NCBI GenBank assembly: GCA_031292515.1
Contig: JARLGZ010000134.1
Span: 1-62,313, forward strand
Direction: 5' to 3'
Length of the DNA stretch: 62,313 bases
Source: Puia sp.
GTDB taxonomy: Bacteria > Bacteroidota > Bacteroidia > Chitinophagales > Chitinophagaceae
Positions 23,859 through 32,060 of the stretch are shown piece after piece. The translations under genes were made by a program, and so were the position numbers. Position 1 is the stretch's first letter. Each line of letters opens with the position of its first letter. The notes under the pieces were generated by a model that saw nothing but the letters and a program-made list of their open reading frames with translations, had not been told where the DNA came from and ran no database searches.

Positions 23859-24980
23859 TTACGGCAGGCTATACCGGGTGATTCCGATGGAATCGAACGA
23901 ACGCAGCGCATAGAGATCATGCGGCCTGGAAGCATCGATTGAAATTTTATAACAATCCACGGGTAAATGAAGCCTCTCTACCGCGTTGCCGTCCCAGTCA
24001 TATACCAGGACCGTGTTGGCAGACAGGTCGCCGTCCCCTTTCGATGCAGCCGGTCTGCCGTTGTACAAAGCATAAATCCTGTCCTTTGTAACCGCTATAT
24101 TATTATACCCGTTCCGGCACTCCCTGTCCGGTTTTGCGAATTGCCTGTTGCCCTGGCTGACGAGCGTAAAGGTCGGAAGGTAGAACAACTGCTGTTTGAT
24201 GAGATCAAAACCGTTCCCCTCCCTCGTTTTGAAAATCTGGAAGAAAGCGCCTTTCGTTGAAAAATAAGCTATTTCGTGGCTGCCGCCGGGTCGAAATTCG
24301 ACGGTGCCACCAAGTGTCCAATGTGTCCAGTCCAGGTATGCGGAATCGTAATATTTTGAATGCCGGTCGTCCGCGATAACCGGAATGCTCACGCCTGTGA
24401 TCAGCTTATTCGATTTCAAATGGAATATCCCGAAGAAATTCTTGTCAATGCTCCTGCCCCCCAGCTTGCCTACCAGTACCGAGTCATTTTCGAGTATCGC
24501 CATCCGGTATTCCAATCCATGCGGGAACTGGTAGAAATAGTCGGGTTTATAGGTACTGCTCTTCAGCAGGCTATCGAGACGATATTTATAGAGACGGTTG
24601 GGCGCGTTCCATTGAGAGATCACAAAAGCAGCGGTGTCATCCATCGGTTGGCTGAGGCTGAGCGCATTGAGGTTGAACTCGGAAGGCCCATTGCCGGGAA
24701 AGGCGAATCGTCTGAGCAATTTTCCGCTTTTCAGGCCAATCGCCGAAAATCCTGCGGTGCCGACATCGTCGTAGCAGATGGCTACGGTGTCGAATATCCT
24801 GAAATCCCTGGGGTCATATAAAACGCTGTCGCCGGCGAGGAGAACCGGATTCCCCTTAAGCGTATATTCTTTCAGATTTTTGAACTCGTCGAGTGGATCC
24901 CGGTCGGAAGCCGGCTGGTCCCTGCACGATAAAAGAAATAAAATGCAAAGCATGGCCACGCATGCTGTTCCCTTTTTCAT
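23859..24980 (-). CDS. Six-bladed beta-propeller lipoprotein (TolB-like)
   Basis: 373 aa. Lipobox LFLLSC with Cys19. The rest is beta-rich without a catalytic motif, in the style of TolB-like six-bladed propellers that often accompany NVEALA peptides in Bacteroidota (for example SGKLLRRFAFPGNGPSEF and NIAVTKDRIYALYNG blades). It is probably an outer-membrane-anchored or periplasmic binding protein. It is the first gene after the peptide hairpin and is followed by the signal peptidase gene with a 13-nt gap, so the two are co-transcribed. Confidence 0.8.
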   Translation of the reverse strand: MKKGTACVAMLCILFLLSCRDQPASDRDPLDEFKNLKEYTLKGNPVLLAGDSVLYDPRDFRIFDTVAICYDDVGTAGFSAIGLKSGKLLRRFAFPGNGPSEFNLNALSLSQPMDDTAAFVISQWNAPNRLYKYRLDSLLKSSTYKPDYFYQFPHGLEYRMAILENDSVLVGKLGGRSIDKNFFGIFHLKSNKLITGVSIPVIADDRHSKYYDSAYLDWTHWTLGGTVEFRPGGSHEIAYFSTKGAFFQIFKTREGNGFDLIKQQLFYLPTFTLVSQGNRQFAKPDRECRNGYNNIAVTKDRIYALYNGRPAASKGDGDLSANTVLVYDWDGNAVERLHLPVDCYKISIDASRPHDLYALRSFDSIGITRYSLP

Positions 24981-25009
24981 AAGAAACTGCTTATAAGTGA
25001 AGATGTAGC

Positions 25010-25046
25010 AAATTGATTGGATGAAATGAATTCATCCAATCAATTT
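25010..25046 (-). terminator. Perfect 16-bp hairpin between the NVEALA-like peptide gene and the propeller gene
   Basis: AAATTGATTGGATGAA (25010-25025) and TTCATCCAATCAATTT (25031-25046) are exact complements with a 5-nt loop; the centre also forms ATGAATTCAT. It begins 18 nt after the peptide stop and has no run of U. Such a hairpin can stop most transcripts, or protect the peptide mRNA, so that the peptide is made in excess over the processing genes. Confidence 0.7.
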
Positions 25047-25063
25047 AGTCAATGATCCGCAGG

Positions 25064-25348
25064 CTACTGTTTGCAATACAGGGATGTCACCCAGATCCAT
25101 CCAATATTGTCGTAATAAGCCTGATACAGACAGCCTGACCCATCCCCGCTGCAAACCTGGGGAACGGCCACATCGCAATGCGTCTCCGCATTTGCATCGG
25201 CGATCCTGGCCAAATAAGAGAGGCTGATCTTTTGGGGGGCGCTCTCTTCCCTGTTGTTTGTCATGGAGAAAGTCACTGCGCATCCTGCAATAAGGACGGC
25301 GGCAAGGGACAGCCGCACAATGGTTCTTCTGGCGAATAACCTGTTCAT
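25064..25348 (-). CDS. NVEALA-like secreted Cys-rich peptide precursor
   Basis: 94 aa. The N-terminus is basic (MNRLFARRTIVR) then hydrophobic (about 11-29). Residues 42-55 (SLSYLARIADANAE) resemble the NVEALA box, where the usual LANVEALA is replaced by LARIADANA. The C-terminal 39 residues hold four Cys (58, 66, 73, 92), enough for two disulfides, plus Trp/Tyr-rich YYDNIGWIWVTSLY. The whole layout (leader, NVEALA-like box, small Cys-rich mature part) fits the NVEALA family. The function of such peptides is not established. A downstream hairpin and processing-gene operon suggest that it is an exported product. Confidence 0.65.
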   Translation of the reverse strand: MNRLFARRTIVRLSLAAVLIAGCAVTFSMTNNREESAPQKISLSYLARIADANAETHCDVAVPQVCSGDGSGCLYQAYYDNIGWIWVTSLYCKQ

Positions 25349-25614
25349 AATTGATTTTGGTTTAATAGTTAAAAAAATGATACCACAATAAATATATCAA
25401 TTATTCATTCATAACAGTAATGAATACCTAATTATTTTTACGTTAATACATACTCGATTTATAATCCTCAGGAACCTGTTTTAGTACAGGCAATAAGCAT
25501 CCATCCGTCATTCACGACAAACGGAAACATTGTATAAACAATCAATATGACGGATGCTGCCATCCGCGCCGGGTACGCTGCGAATGCTGCTATGGAATGG
25601 CGCCATTCGTCCAG
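25349..25614. other. Upstream region of the NVEALA-like gene
   Basis: AT-rich, no gene. It contains CCTGT-TTTAGT-ACAGG (about 25472-25487) and a longer dyad ATCCGTCA/TGACGGAT around 25500-25560. One of these may regulate the peptide promoter. No clear -7 box was found. Confidence 0.35.
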
Positions 25615-25711
25615 AGGCACGGAGGAGGACACGGATGCGGGCACGAAAATAAGCGTGGATGCGGGTACAGAAACGGGCACGGATGCGGGCGCGGAAACAG
25701 GTACGGAAGGG
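25615..25711. repeat. Degenerate tandem array, unit about 24 bp built from 6-bp GGNACG-like pieces
   Basis: Units resemble GGCACGGATGCGGGCACGAA. The array sits between the propeller/barrel protein stop and the peptide promoter region. Because the unit is a multiple of three, long chance ORFs (GTDAGTETG or VPVSAPA repeats) cross it on both strands. Confidence 0.6.
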
Positions 25712-25739
25712 AAGTATGACGGATATTTTTTAGTGTCGG

Positions 25740-28004
25740 CTAAGGGATCATTTTCAGGTAACGACCCATCCAGTAAGGCAACAGCCAGAAATCGGGTTCT
25801 CTTTCCATGGTTCCATCGCCATCGATGGCGCCCCAGGGATTTTTGTCCCATCTCACCGCGGCACGTATGCTGGGAGGCGGCAACTGATCGATCTGCAGTT
25901 CACTGAGCACGGGCTCGTGGACCACTCTGACATCTTCTCTTTTTGTCTGGTCGATATGCCAGTCGACCAGGTCCAGCGGTGTATCGATCAGGAAGCCGAG
26001 CGAGGAAGACAATTCCACCCGCTCTCCCGTCGAATAGCAATACAGGAAATTGATCAACGGGTTCTGGTCGCCTCGCCGCTTGTCCATGAAATTGCCGAGA
26101 TGCTGACGGTAAAAGGCCAGCAGGACGGGATCTTTTTCACAGCGCAGGAAGATGGGATATAAATAGGCCTGCATGGTCACATCGTAATAAATGAACCAGG
26201 CCGGGTTCTGCCGGATGACTTCGGCCATATTGTCGAGGTAGTGTTCGTCTCTGATCAGGTGCAGGTACTGCTCCTGGTATTTCTGATCGCCGGTGACATA
26301 CGCCGCGAGTTTCAGGAAGGCCAGCATCTCCATGGAATTCTCGCAGCGGTCGGGGCTCCATTCCGGATCGTGATTGAGCAAGGGGGGGGACCAGACTGCC
26401 CAACGGGTATGGGTGCCGTCGACATCCATCATATTGAAATGGTTCGCTATCACATGATCGACGATCTTCGAGACATGCTTTCGGATTTCTGCCTTGTCGG
26501 CTTCGTCGGCGGCAAGTTCATAGAAGAAATAGTACCCCAGCATATGTCCGCACCATTCGTCGCTGCTGGCATCTCCCTTCCACAGCCATTTGCCGTCTTT
26601 TGACTTGCGCCATCTTATCTCAACCGGCTTAAAGCGGGGTTCCTTTACCATTTCTTCGGCGCGCTCGCGTTCCGTGAAGGTGCGGTTCAAATCATGGACC
26701 CGATCTGCCCATTCGACGGGCACGATCGATCTGGCAAAATAACCGTCCCCACCCGTCACCTCTTCCTGCATCTTCAGGAATCCAAAGGCTTTTCTCGCTT
26801 TTTCCCGGGCATCGGGATCCTTTGTAGCCGCGTAATGAAAAGACTCCATGGCCAGGTAGTTCCCGGTAAACTCTCCATCGTTGTCGTCGTCTTCCGGGAA
26901 CCAGGTCCGCAGATCGCCGGGCGTTTTAAGGTGACATTGCCCCGCAATCCAGGGTGCTCTGATATGACGCTTCATCAGGATATCGTAAAAATAGTCTTGC
27001 TTGTCGCCAAGACTCATCTTCCGCCTTCGGATCGCGCTGACACCACCGGCGGTGGCAATCCACGCATTTCCAGCGGTGTCGAAAACGATGTCGTTGACCT
27101 GGTCATCCAATAGCCATCGACGGCTGAAACGCAGTGAGTGAGTACCGTCGGGTGAATACCTGACCACACCCACCTGCGTGCCAACCCACATGACCCCTTC
27201 CGGCGAACGCTTCACGCAGTTCACGTGAACGGAGGGGCATCCTTCCGCCGGGGTGATCACCCGTTGTTTTTCACCGTCGCGAAGAATCGTCACGCCGCCG
27301 AGTCCGCCGGCCCAGAGTCGATCTTCATTGTCGAGGTCGAGCCCGCGCAGGTAGGCGCTGATGAGTTTGTCGGTCTTATAATAATATTTTGTGCCCCTTC
27401 CATCGCAGTGATACAACCCAACATCGGAAGCCACCCATAGACCTCCCCGACCATCCGAAACGGCTTTCCGCACCGAACGGGCTATCGGGTAGTCCTTCTT
27501 TACAAACGATTTGCCATCGGCGGAAAACCAGATGCCTTTCGGACCCAATGCATAGACGCCTTCCCGGGCAATGCATAACAGCGAGACCGGGCCATCGGCG
27601 CCGGGCACCGCGCTTAGTGTGTGGTTCCGGAAGACAAAGATCCCGTTCCAGGTCCCCATCCATACCGCGGCCTGTCCGTCTACGGCGACGGCATAAGCGG
27701 GCCCCTGATCCGCGCCGGTCAGGACGGGTTCCCAGGGATTGTTGCCGGGCTTCTTCCTGAAAATGCCTTTTGCCGTTGCGATCCATATATTGGACGAGCC
27801 ATCGATTGCGATGCTCCGCGTGTCGTTATCTTCGGGGGAAGGTCCGACGGGATAAGCTTCCTGGTATTCCTGCCAGAAATAACCGGCGGGCAGCGGGTCG
27901 GGGCCCTGATTCCCCCGCAACAGACCGGCCTTTGCCGATATCCAAAAAAGGACCGGTGACAAGGACAGAAAAAATACCTTGCTGATGGCAGAGAGCTTTA
28001 TCAT
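25740..28004 (-). CDS. Secreted beta-propeller/helical-barrel fusion protein of the PUL
   Basis: 754 aa from the ATG at 28004, placed just before a hydrophobic signal (KVFFLSLSPVLFWISA); the 20 codons upstream overlap a repeat array. Residues about 60-350 are Reg_prop-type propeller blades (DGSSNIWIATAKGIF, GRGGLWVASDVGLYH, PEGVMWVGTQVGVV). Residues about 380-690 are helical, like an (alpha/alpha)6 barrel (TGNYLAMESFHYAATKDPDAR, SDEWCGHMLGYYFFYELA). Reg_prop blades normally form the sensor part of hybrid two-component proteins; here no kinase follows. The helical part may be a glycan lyase or hydrolase of unassigned family. Confidence 0.7.
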   Translation of the reverse strand: MIKLSAISKVFFLSLSPVLFWISAKAGLLRGNQGPDPLPAGYFWQEYQEAYPVGPSPEDNDTRSIAIDGSSNIWIATAKGIFRKKPGNNPWEPVLTGADQGPAYAVAVDGQAAVWMGTWNGIFVFRNHTLSAVPGADGPVSLLCIAREGVYALGPKGIWFSADGKSFVKKDYPIARSVRKAVSDGRGGLWVASDVGLYHCDGRGTKYYYKTDKLISAYLRGLDLDNEDRLWAGGLGGVTILRDGEKQRVITPAEGCPSVHVNCVKRSPEGVMWVGTQVGVVRYSPDGTHSLRFSRRWLLDDQVNDIVFDTAGNAWIATAGGVSAIRRRKMSLGDKQDYFYDILMKRHIRAPWIAGQCHLKTPGDLRTWFPEDDDNDGEFTGNYLAMESFHYAATKDPDAREKARKAFGFLKMQEEVTGGDGYFARSIVPVEWADRVHDLNRTFTERERAEEMVKEPRFKPVEIRWRKSKDGKWLWKGDASSDEWCGHMLGYYFFYELAADEADKAEIRKHVSKIVDHVIANHFNMMDVDGTHTRWAVWSPPLLNHDPEWSPDRCENSMEMLAFLKLAAYVTGDQKYQEQYLHLIRDEHYLDNMAEVIRQNPAWFIYYDVTMQAYLYPIFLRCEKDPVLLAFYRQHLGNFMDKRRGDQNPLINFLYCYSTGERVELSSSLGFLIDTPLDLVDWHIDQTKREDVRVVHEPVLSELQIDQLPPPSIRAAVRWDKNPWGAIDGDGTMEREPDFWLLPYWMGRYLKMIP

Positions 28005-28071
28005 AGTGGCCCTTATTATATCTTGATTATATCTTCCCAGACCTGAATCACTTTTCCATGTCACTTTATCT

Positions 28072-28317
28072 TCGCTATATCGACCTATCCGAACTATATC
28101 GTCTTATCAGAACGATATCCCCCTTTCCGGGCTATATCGTCCCATCCGAACTATACGTCTTATCGAAACCATATCTCCCTGCCCGAACGATATCGTCCTG
28201 TCTGAGCTATACCGTCTTTTCCGAACTTCATCGTTCTGTCTTAACTTTTTGGGCTTTTCTGAACTATATCGTCCCGTCTGAACTGTAACGGCTTTTCTAA
28301 ACCGTATTGCTATATCT
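28072..28317. repeat. 19-bp tandem array, 13 copies
   Basis: Thirteen units in register, all 19 bp except one of 17 and one of 20, with consensus GAACTATATCGTCCTATCC. Copies differ at 2-8 positions. The array reaches the TAG stop of the NagX-like gene (28310). At 19 bp the unit shifts frame, so it cannot be coding. Confidence 0.85.
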
Positions 28318-29437
28318 TCAGAAAGATCTTCTTCCGGTAAAGAATGTATACGGGTATAAAACAAAGCAGGCAAAACAGGATGGCCCATACGAGGGATATG
28401 ATTTCGGGGGATATCCCGGAAGGCAATACCGCCGCGATGATCCGGTCGTTGATACTTTGACTGGCCGGGCCGTGCCATTTGGTCATCAGGATATCACCGG
28501 TTACGTCGGCGATCACGTAAGCGGCGATCGCATTGGAGCCGAAGGCGAGGGCAAAAGTCCAGCGCTTCCTGTACCCCAGGACGTCGACGATATAATACAT
28601 GGACGCCAGGATCATTCCGTCGAGCCCCGCCACATACAATACGAAGGAACTGGTCCAGAGATTTTTGTTGATCGGGAAGAACCAGTTCCAGCCGTTCGCG
28701 AGTGCAAAGGAGAGAAAGCCCCCCAGGAATAGCCAGATGATCTTCTGCTCCGCCGTCTTCCTGCTAATGACCAGGTGACCGGCCAGCATACCGCAGATAC
28801 CCGTCACGATGGCCGGGAAAGTGCTGAGGACCCCTTCGGGATCCCAGGTGCCTTGCCACATCCTGCCGGGGATGACATAGTGATCCAGCCAGGCCGCGAG
28901 GTTCTTCCCGGGCTCAAGGATCGCATATCCATACCCGGGAACCGGAATAAGGGTCATGGCCATGCAGTAGGCCACCAGGATGATCGCTCCGAGCCAGGCC
29001 TGGAATTTCCAGCCCTTATTCAGGAAGAGGACGGCGCACACCGCAAAAACGATGGATATGCGCTGTAACACACCGGGAATGCGATAGTCGCTAAAATTGA
29101 ACAAAGGCACGATACTCAGGAATACGCCGAGGGCAAAAAGGATGACGGCCCTCTTGAAGATCTTGGCGATCATCTGCTTCTTTGGCGTGCCCTTCGCCAC
29201 CTGCCTGGAATAAGATAGGGTGATGGCCATGCCGACCATGAAGACGAAAGAGGGAAAAATAAAATCGGTGGGGGTGATCCCGTTCCACTTCGCATGCAGC
29301 AGGGGTGCATAAGCATGTTCTTCAATACCCGGGTTGTTTACCAGGATCATTGCGATCATGGTGATGCCCCTGAAAATATCCAGAGAGAGCAGACGAACGG
29401 ACCCCTCGGGGGTCGGTCCCTTTCCTATTTCTTGCAT
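28310..29437 (-). CDS. Heparan-alpha-glucosaminide N-acetyltransferase-like membrane protein (DUF5009/NagX type)
   Basis: 375 aa, about ten hydrophobic helices. The N-terminal motif RLLSLDIFRGITMIAMILVN is typical of the family, followed by HAKWNGITPTDFIFPSFVFMVG. Relatives use acetyl-CoA to acetylate amino sugars across the membrane; some Bacteroidota members are annotated NagX and lie beside hexosaminidase genes, as here. A role in modifying released GlcNAc-type sugars is plausible but inferred. Confidence 0.85.
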   Translation of the reverse strand: MQEIGKGPTPEGSVRLLSLDIFRGITMIAMILVNNPGIEEHAYAPLLHAKWNGITPTDFIFPSFVFMVGMAITLSYSRQVAKGTPKKQMIAKIFKRAVILFALGVFLSIVPLFNFSDYRIPGVLQRISIVFAVCAVLFLNKGWKFQAWLGAIILVAYCMAMTLIPVPGYGYAILEPGKNLAAWLDHYVIPGRMWQGTWDPEGVLSTFPAIVTGICGMLAGHLVISRKTAEQKIIWLFLGGFLSFALANGWNWFFPINKNLWTSSFVLYVAGLDGMILASMYYIVDVLGYRKRWTFALAFGSNAIAAYVIADVTGDILMTKWHGPASQSINDRIIAAVLPSGISPEIISLVWAILFCLLCFIPVYILYRKKIFLKI

Positions 29438-29496
29438 GCAGAGTTTTTATATGTTGAATGGATCGTTGCTTAACCGGCATTTTCGAACCGCGGGTA

Positions 29497-29638
29497 CTAT
29501 CTACGCCTTCTATTTGCACCTACTACCTTCACCTGCTATTTGCACGCACTATCTGGACCAGCTATTTTCACGCATTATCTGGACCAGCTATTTTCACGCA
29601 TTATCTGCACTGCTATCTGCACACACTATCCGCGCCTA
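29497..29638. repeat. 13-bp tandem array, 11 copies
   Basis: Eleven units with consensus CTATCTGCACGCA, each exactly 13 bp except one of 12. The last unit ends two bases before the TGA of the GH20 gene (29640). The gap contains no gene. Confidence 0.85.
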
Positions 29639-29639
29639 T

Positions 29640-31718
29640 TCAACGTGCGGTGAGCATGTCCTGGGACCCGACATTAGCCTTCCCGGAGCCGCTGGCGATT
29701 TTTACGAGCTTGCCGATGGGCTCTATCACCTGCAGCTCGCATCGCCCACCCTGCTGTTTCGATTTCTCCAGGATCTCCATCTGCTCGGCCAGCCAGCTGT
29801 TACCCGCCGACTTATGCTGGTGGATAAACGCCATCGCTTCGAGACCCGAGGAAGCAAGAGCGGACAAGTTCTGTGACAGGATCTCCGCCTCCTTTAGTAC
29901 CGGGCTGTTCCGGAGCGTCTGCAGAAATCTATCGTGGTTCTCCTTCCATTTTGTCAACTGGTCATTGATCTTTTTCTCCTGGGCTGGATTGGGATTCTTG
30001 AGAAACTCGTCGACCAGATTGCAGAAAGATCTGGGCAGCGGCTGATCGGGCCCGGTGACATCTGCCAATTTGGTAAAGGGGGAAAAGACGGTATACATCG
30101 TATCTCCCTGGTTGCGTTCGTATATTTTCAGGGGCTCTATCACGTCGACCAATACTTTCAGCGCCTTGGTATCGTAGGAGTTGGCAAGCCGTCTCAGCAT
30201 CGCTTCCCGGTAGGTCATATGTGTAAGTCCAAGTGTCTCCAGTTCGAGGCTGGCGATATCCAGGCGGCGGTACATATCGGGGACGTCCCTGATATCGCCG
30301 GAAGACCAGAGCCTTTCTGCGATAGCCGCCGTTCTCGGCCAGATCCGAGAGTCGACCGTTTCGGGTGTCACCATTTCGCTCCACATGGTCGCTTCGCCTC
30401 CCAGTATATTTTTTAGTTCCTCCGGGCTCAACATCGCTTCGGCCGGGGCAGGGTCATTCAGATAATGAAAGTCGGTGGGTTGGATCAGGTCGATATAGTA
30501 TCCATTGGAGAGGATGGCGCGATAGCCTCGCTTGACGGATTCATAGTAGGCCTCCTTGCCTCTCCAGGACTCGATCACGATATCCTTTGGCACGCCGGGC
30601 TGCAATACTTCGTCCCAGCCCATCATGGTCTTTCCGTTCTTCTTGAGAATGGGAAGAATACGGCGGTTGAAGTCAGTCTGGAGGTCCATATAGGCCTTCA
30701 GGCCGTGCTCTTTCATATAAGCCTTGATATGCGGGGTATTCTCCCAGTCTTTCCCTGTATTCTCATCTCCGCCGATATGGAAATAGGCATCGGGAAAAAG
30801 ACCCGCCATCTCGGTAAAGAGCTTGTCCAGGAAGGCATATACCTTCGGATCTGTGACATCGAGCACCGGGTCGAAGACGCCGAAGTAACGTTGAAGGGTA
30901 TATTTTCTCTTTACACTTGCCAGCTCCGGAAATGCCGTCAGGATAGCGGTCGTATGGGCGGGCACCACAAATTCGGGAACGATGCGGATACCACGTTGAC
31001 CGGCATAGCGAATGATTTCCCGGATGTCTTCCTGCGTGTAGAAAATCCCGTCCGAAGCGGTCTTCTGCAATTGCGGGAAGACTTTGGATTCGACGCGGAA
31101 CCCCTGGTCGTTACAAAGATGAAGATGCAATACGTTCATCTTAACCGCCGCCATACCATCCAGGGTCCTTTTGACCGAGTTGACCGGGAAGAAATGCAAG
31201 GCCACGTCCAGCAACAGCCCTCTCCAGGCGAACCTGGGTTCATCATGGATCGTAAGGCCCGGGAAATAGTATCCCTGTTCGTCATTGCTGACCAACTGCA
31301 TGAGCGTCTCAAGCGCATGGATGGCGCCGAGGTCCGTTTCAGCAATGACGAGGGCCTGACGGTCGTTTATTTCTATTGAATAGCTTTCGTTTTCATTTAA
31401 TTCCAGTTTCCCGGGACGTTTGACGGTAATGGCTACTGTCGCCGCGGGATTGCGGTCATCGGCTGTCACATATCCCTGTTTGTCCAGGAAGATACCGGTC
31501 TTCTCCCCCATCCTCCTGACAAAACGGCTGGCCTCCGCGTAGAGGCGGGGATCGGGATTCCCGCTAACGGAGATCCTGAACCGTTCGTCAATCGCACATC
31601 GCCCTCCGTGACTCTTCAGCTCCCGCGGAACAGGCATCAAATTATAAGTACTGTTCACCTGCTGGAACGACACCAGCGAGCAAAACAGTAAAATACATAG
31701 GAAAAAGCCTTTTTTCAT
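29640..31718 (-). CDS. GH20 beta-N-acetylhexosaminidase
   Basis: 692 aa from the ATG at 31718, which starts a signal peptide (MKKGFFLCILLFCSLVSFQQ); the 23 codons upstream are unlikely to be translated. Residues about 25-155 are the GH20b domain, 160-510 the TIM barrel. The catalytic Asp318-Glu319 pair lies in HIGGDEN, with HLHLCNDQGFR before it. The usual RHF after LLLD is ALHF here, a small deviation. A C-terminal helical region (about 520-690) completes the protein. It removes terminal GlcNAc or GalNAc from a glycan in the periplasm or at the cell surface. PUL member. Confidence 0.9.
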   Translation of the reverse strand: MKKGFFLCILLFCSLVSFQQVNSTYNLMPVPRELKSHGGRCAIDERFRISVSGNPDPRLYAEASRFVRRMGEKTGIFLDKQGYVTADDRNPAATVAITVKRPGKLELNENESYSIEINDRQALVIAETDLGAIHALETLMQLVSNDEQGYYFPGLTIHDEPRFAWRGLLLDVALHFFPVNSVKRTLDGMAAVKMNVLHLHLCNDQGFRVESKVFPQLQKTASDGIFYTQEDIREIIRYAGQRGIRIVPEFVVPAHTTAILTAFPELASVKRKYTLQRYFGVFDPVLDVTDPKVYAFLDKLFTEMAGLFPDAYFHIGGDENTGKDWENTPHIKAYMKEHGLKAYMDLQTDFNRRILPILKKNGKTMMGWDEVLQPGVPKDIVIESWRGKEAYYESVKRGYRAILSNGYYIDLIQPTDFHYLNDPAPAEAMLSPEELKNILGGEATMWSEMVTPETVDSRIWPRTAAIAERLWSSGDIRDVPDMYRRLDIASLELETLGLTHMTYREAMLRRLANSYDTKALKVLVDVIEPLKIYERNQGDTMYTVFSPFTKLADVTGPDQPLPRSFCNLVDEFLKNPNPAQEKKINDQLTKWKENHDRFLQTLRNSPVLKEAEILSQNLSALASSGLEAMAFIHQHKSAGNSWLAEQMEILEKSKQQGGRCELQVIEPIGKLVKIASGSGKANVGSQDMLTAR

Positions 31719-31899
31719 GTCCTTCTTTTTATTCGTATCTCTTCTTTCTGGTTGCGTCATCCCGGGCGCACCGATCTTCCATGTCATTCTCCGCAGCTGT
31801 CTCTGTTGGCCGCCTCAATTGGCCGCCTCCGTTGCCGCGGTCTGTCATTGGCAGCCTTCAGGATTCCTCAAGATTCGCCTGCACTCAGGTCCATTCGGG

Positions 31900-32060
31900 T
31901 TACCATTATTCGTGCTGCGCCTTCTCCCGCGTCCATTTGGCTACTTCTTCGCCCGCACCATTCATGTCCATTGCCGCCGCTTCTTTATACGTTCATTCGC
32001 GCTGCCTCTTTACGTGTCCATTCGCTGCTTCTTTATACGTTCATTCCCGCTACTTCTTTA
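31900..32060. repeat. Degenerate tandem array, unit about 25 bp, about 6 copies
   Basis: Units resemble GTCCATTCGCGCTGCTTCTT plus TATAC. The array runs into the TAG stop (32050) of the GH20b-containing hydrolase gene. It is clearest at 31970-32060; earlier copies (from about 31800) are more decayed. Confidence 0.6.

Noticed and set aside
25468-25851. 127-codon minus-strand ORF with VPVSAPA repeats
   Set aside because: Its repeat part comes from the 24-bp array and it overlaps the 3' end of the propeller/barrel gene; the opposite strand is also open there, a sign of repeat artefact.
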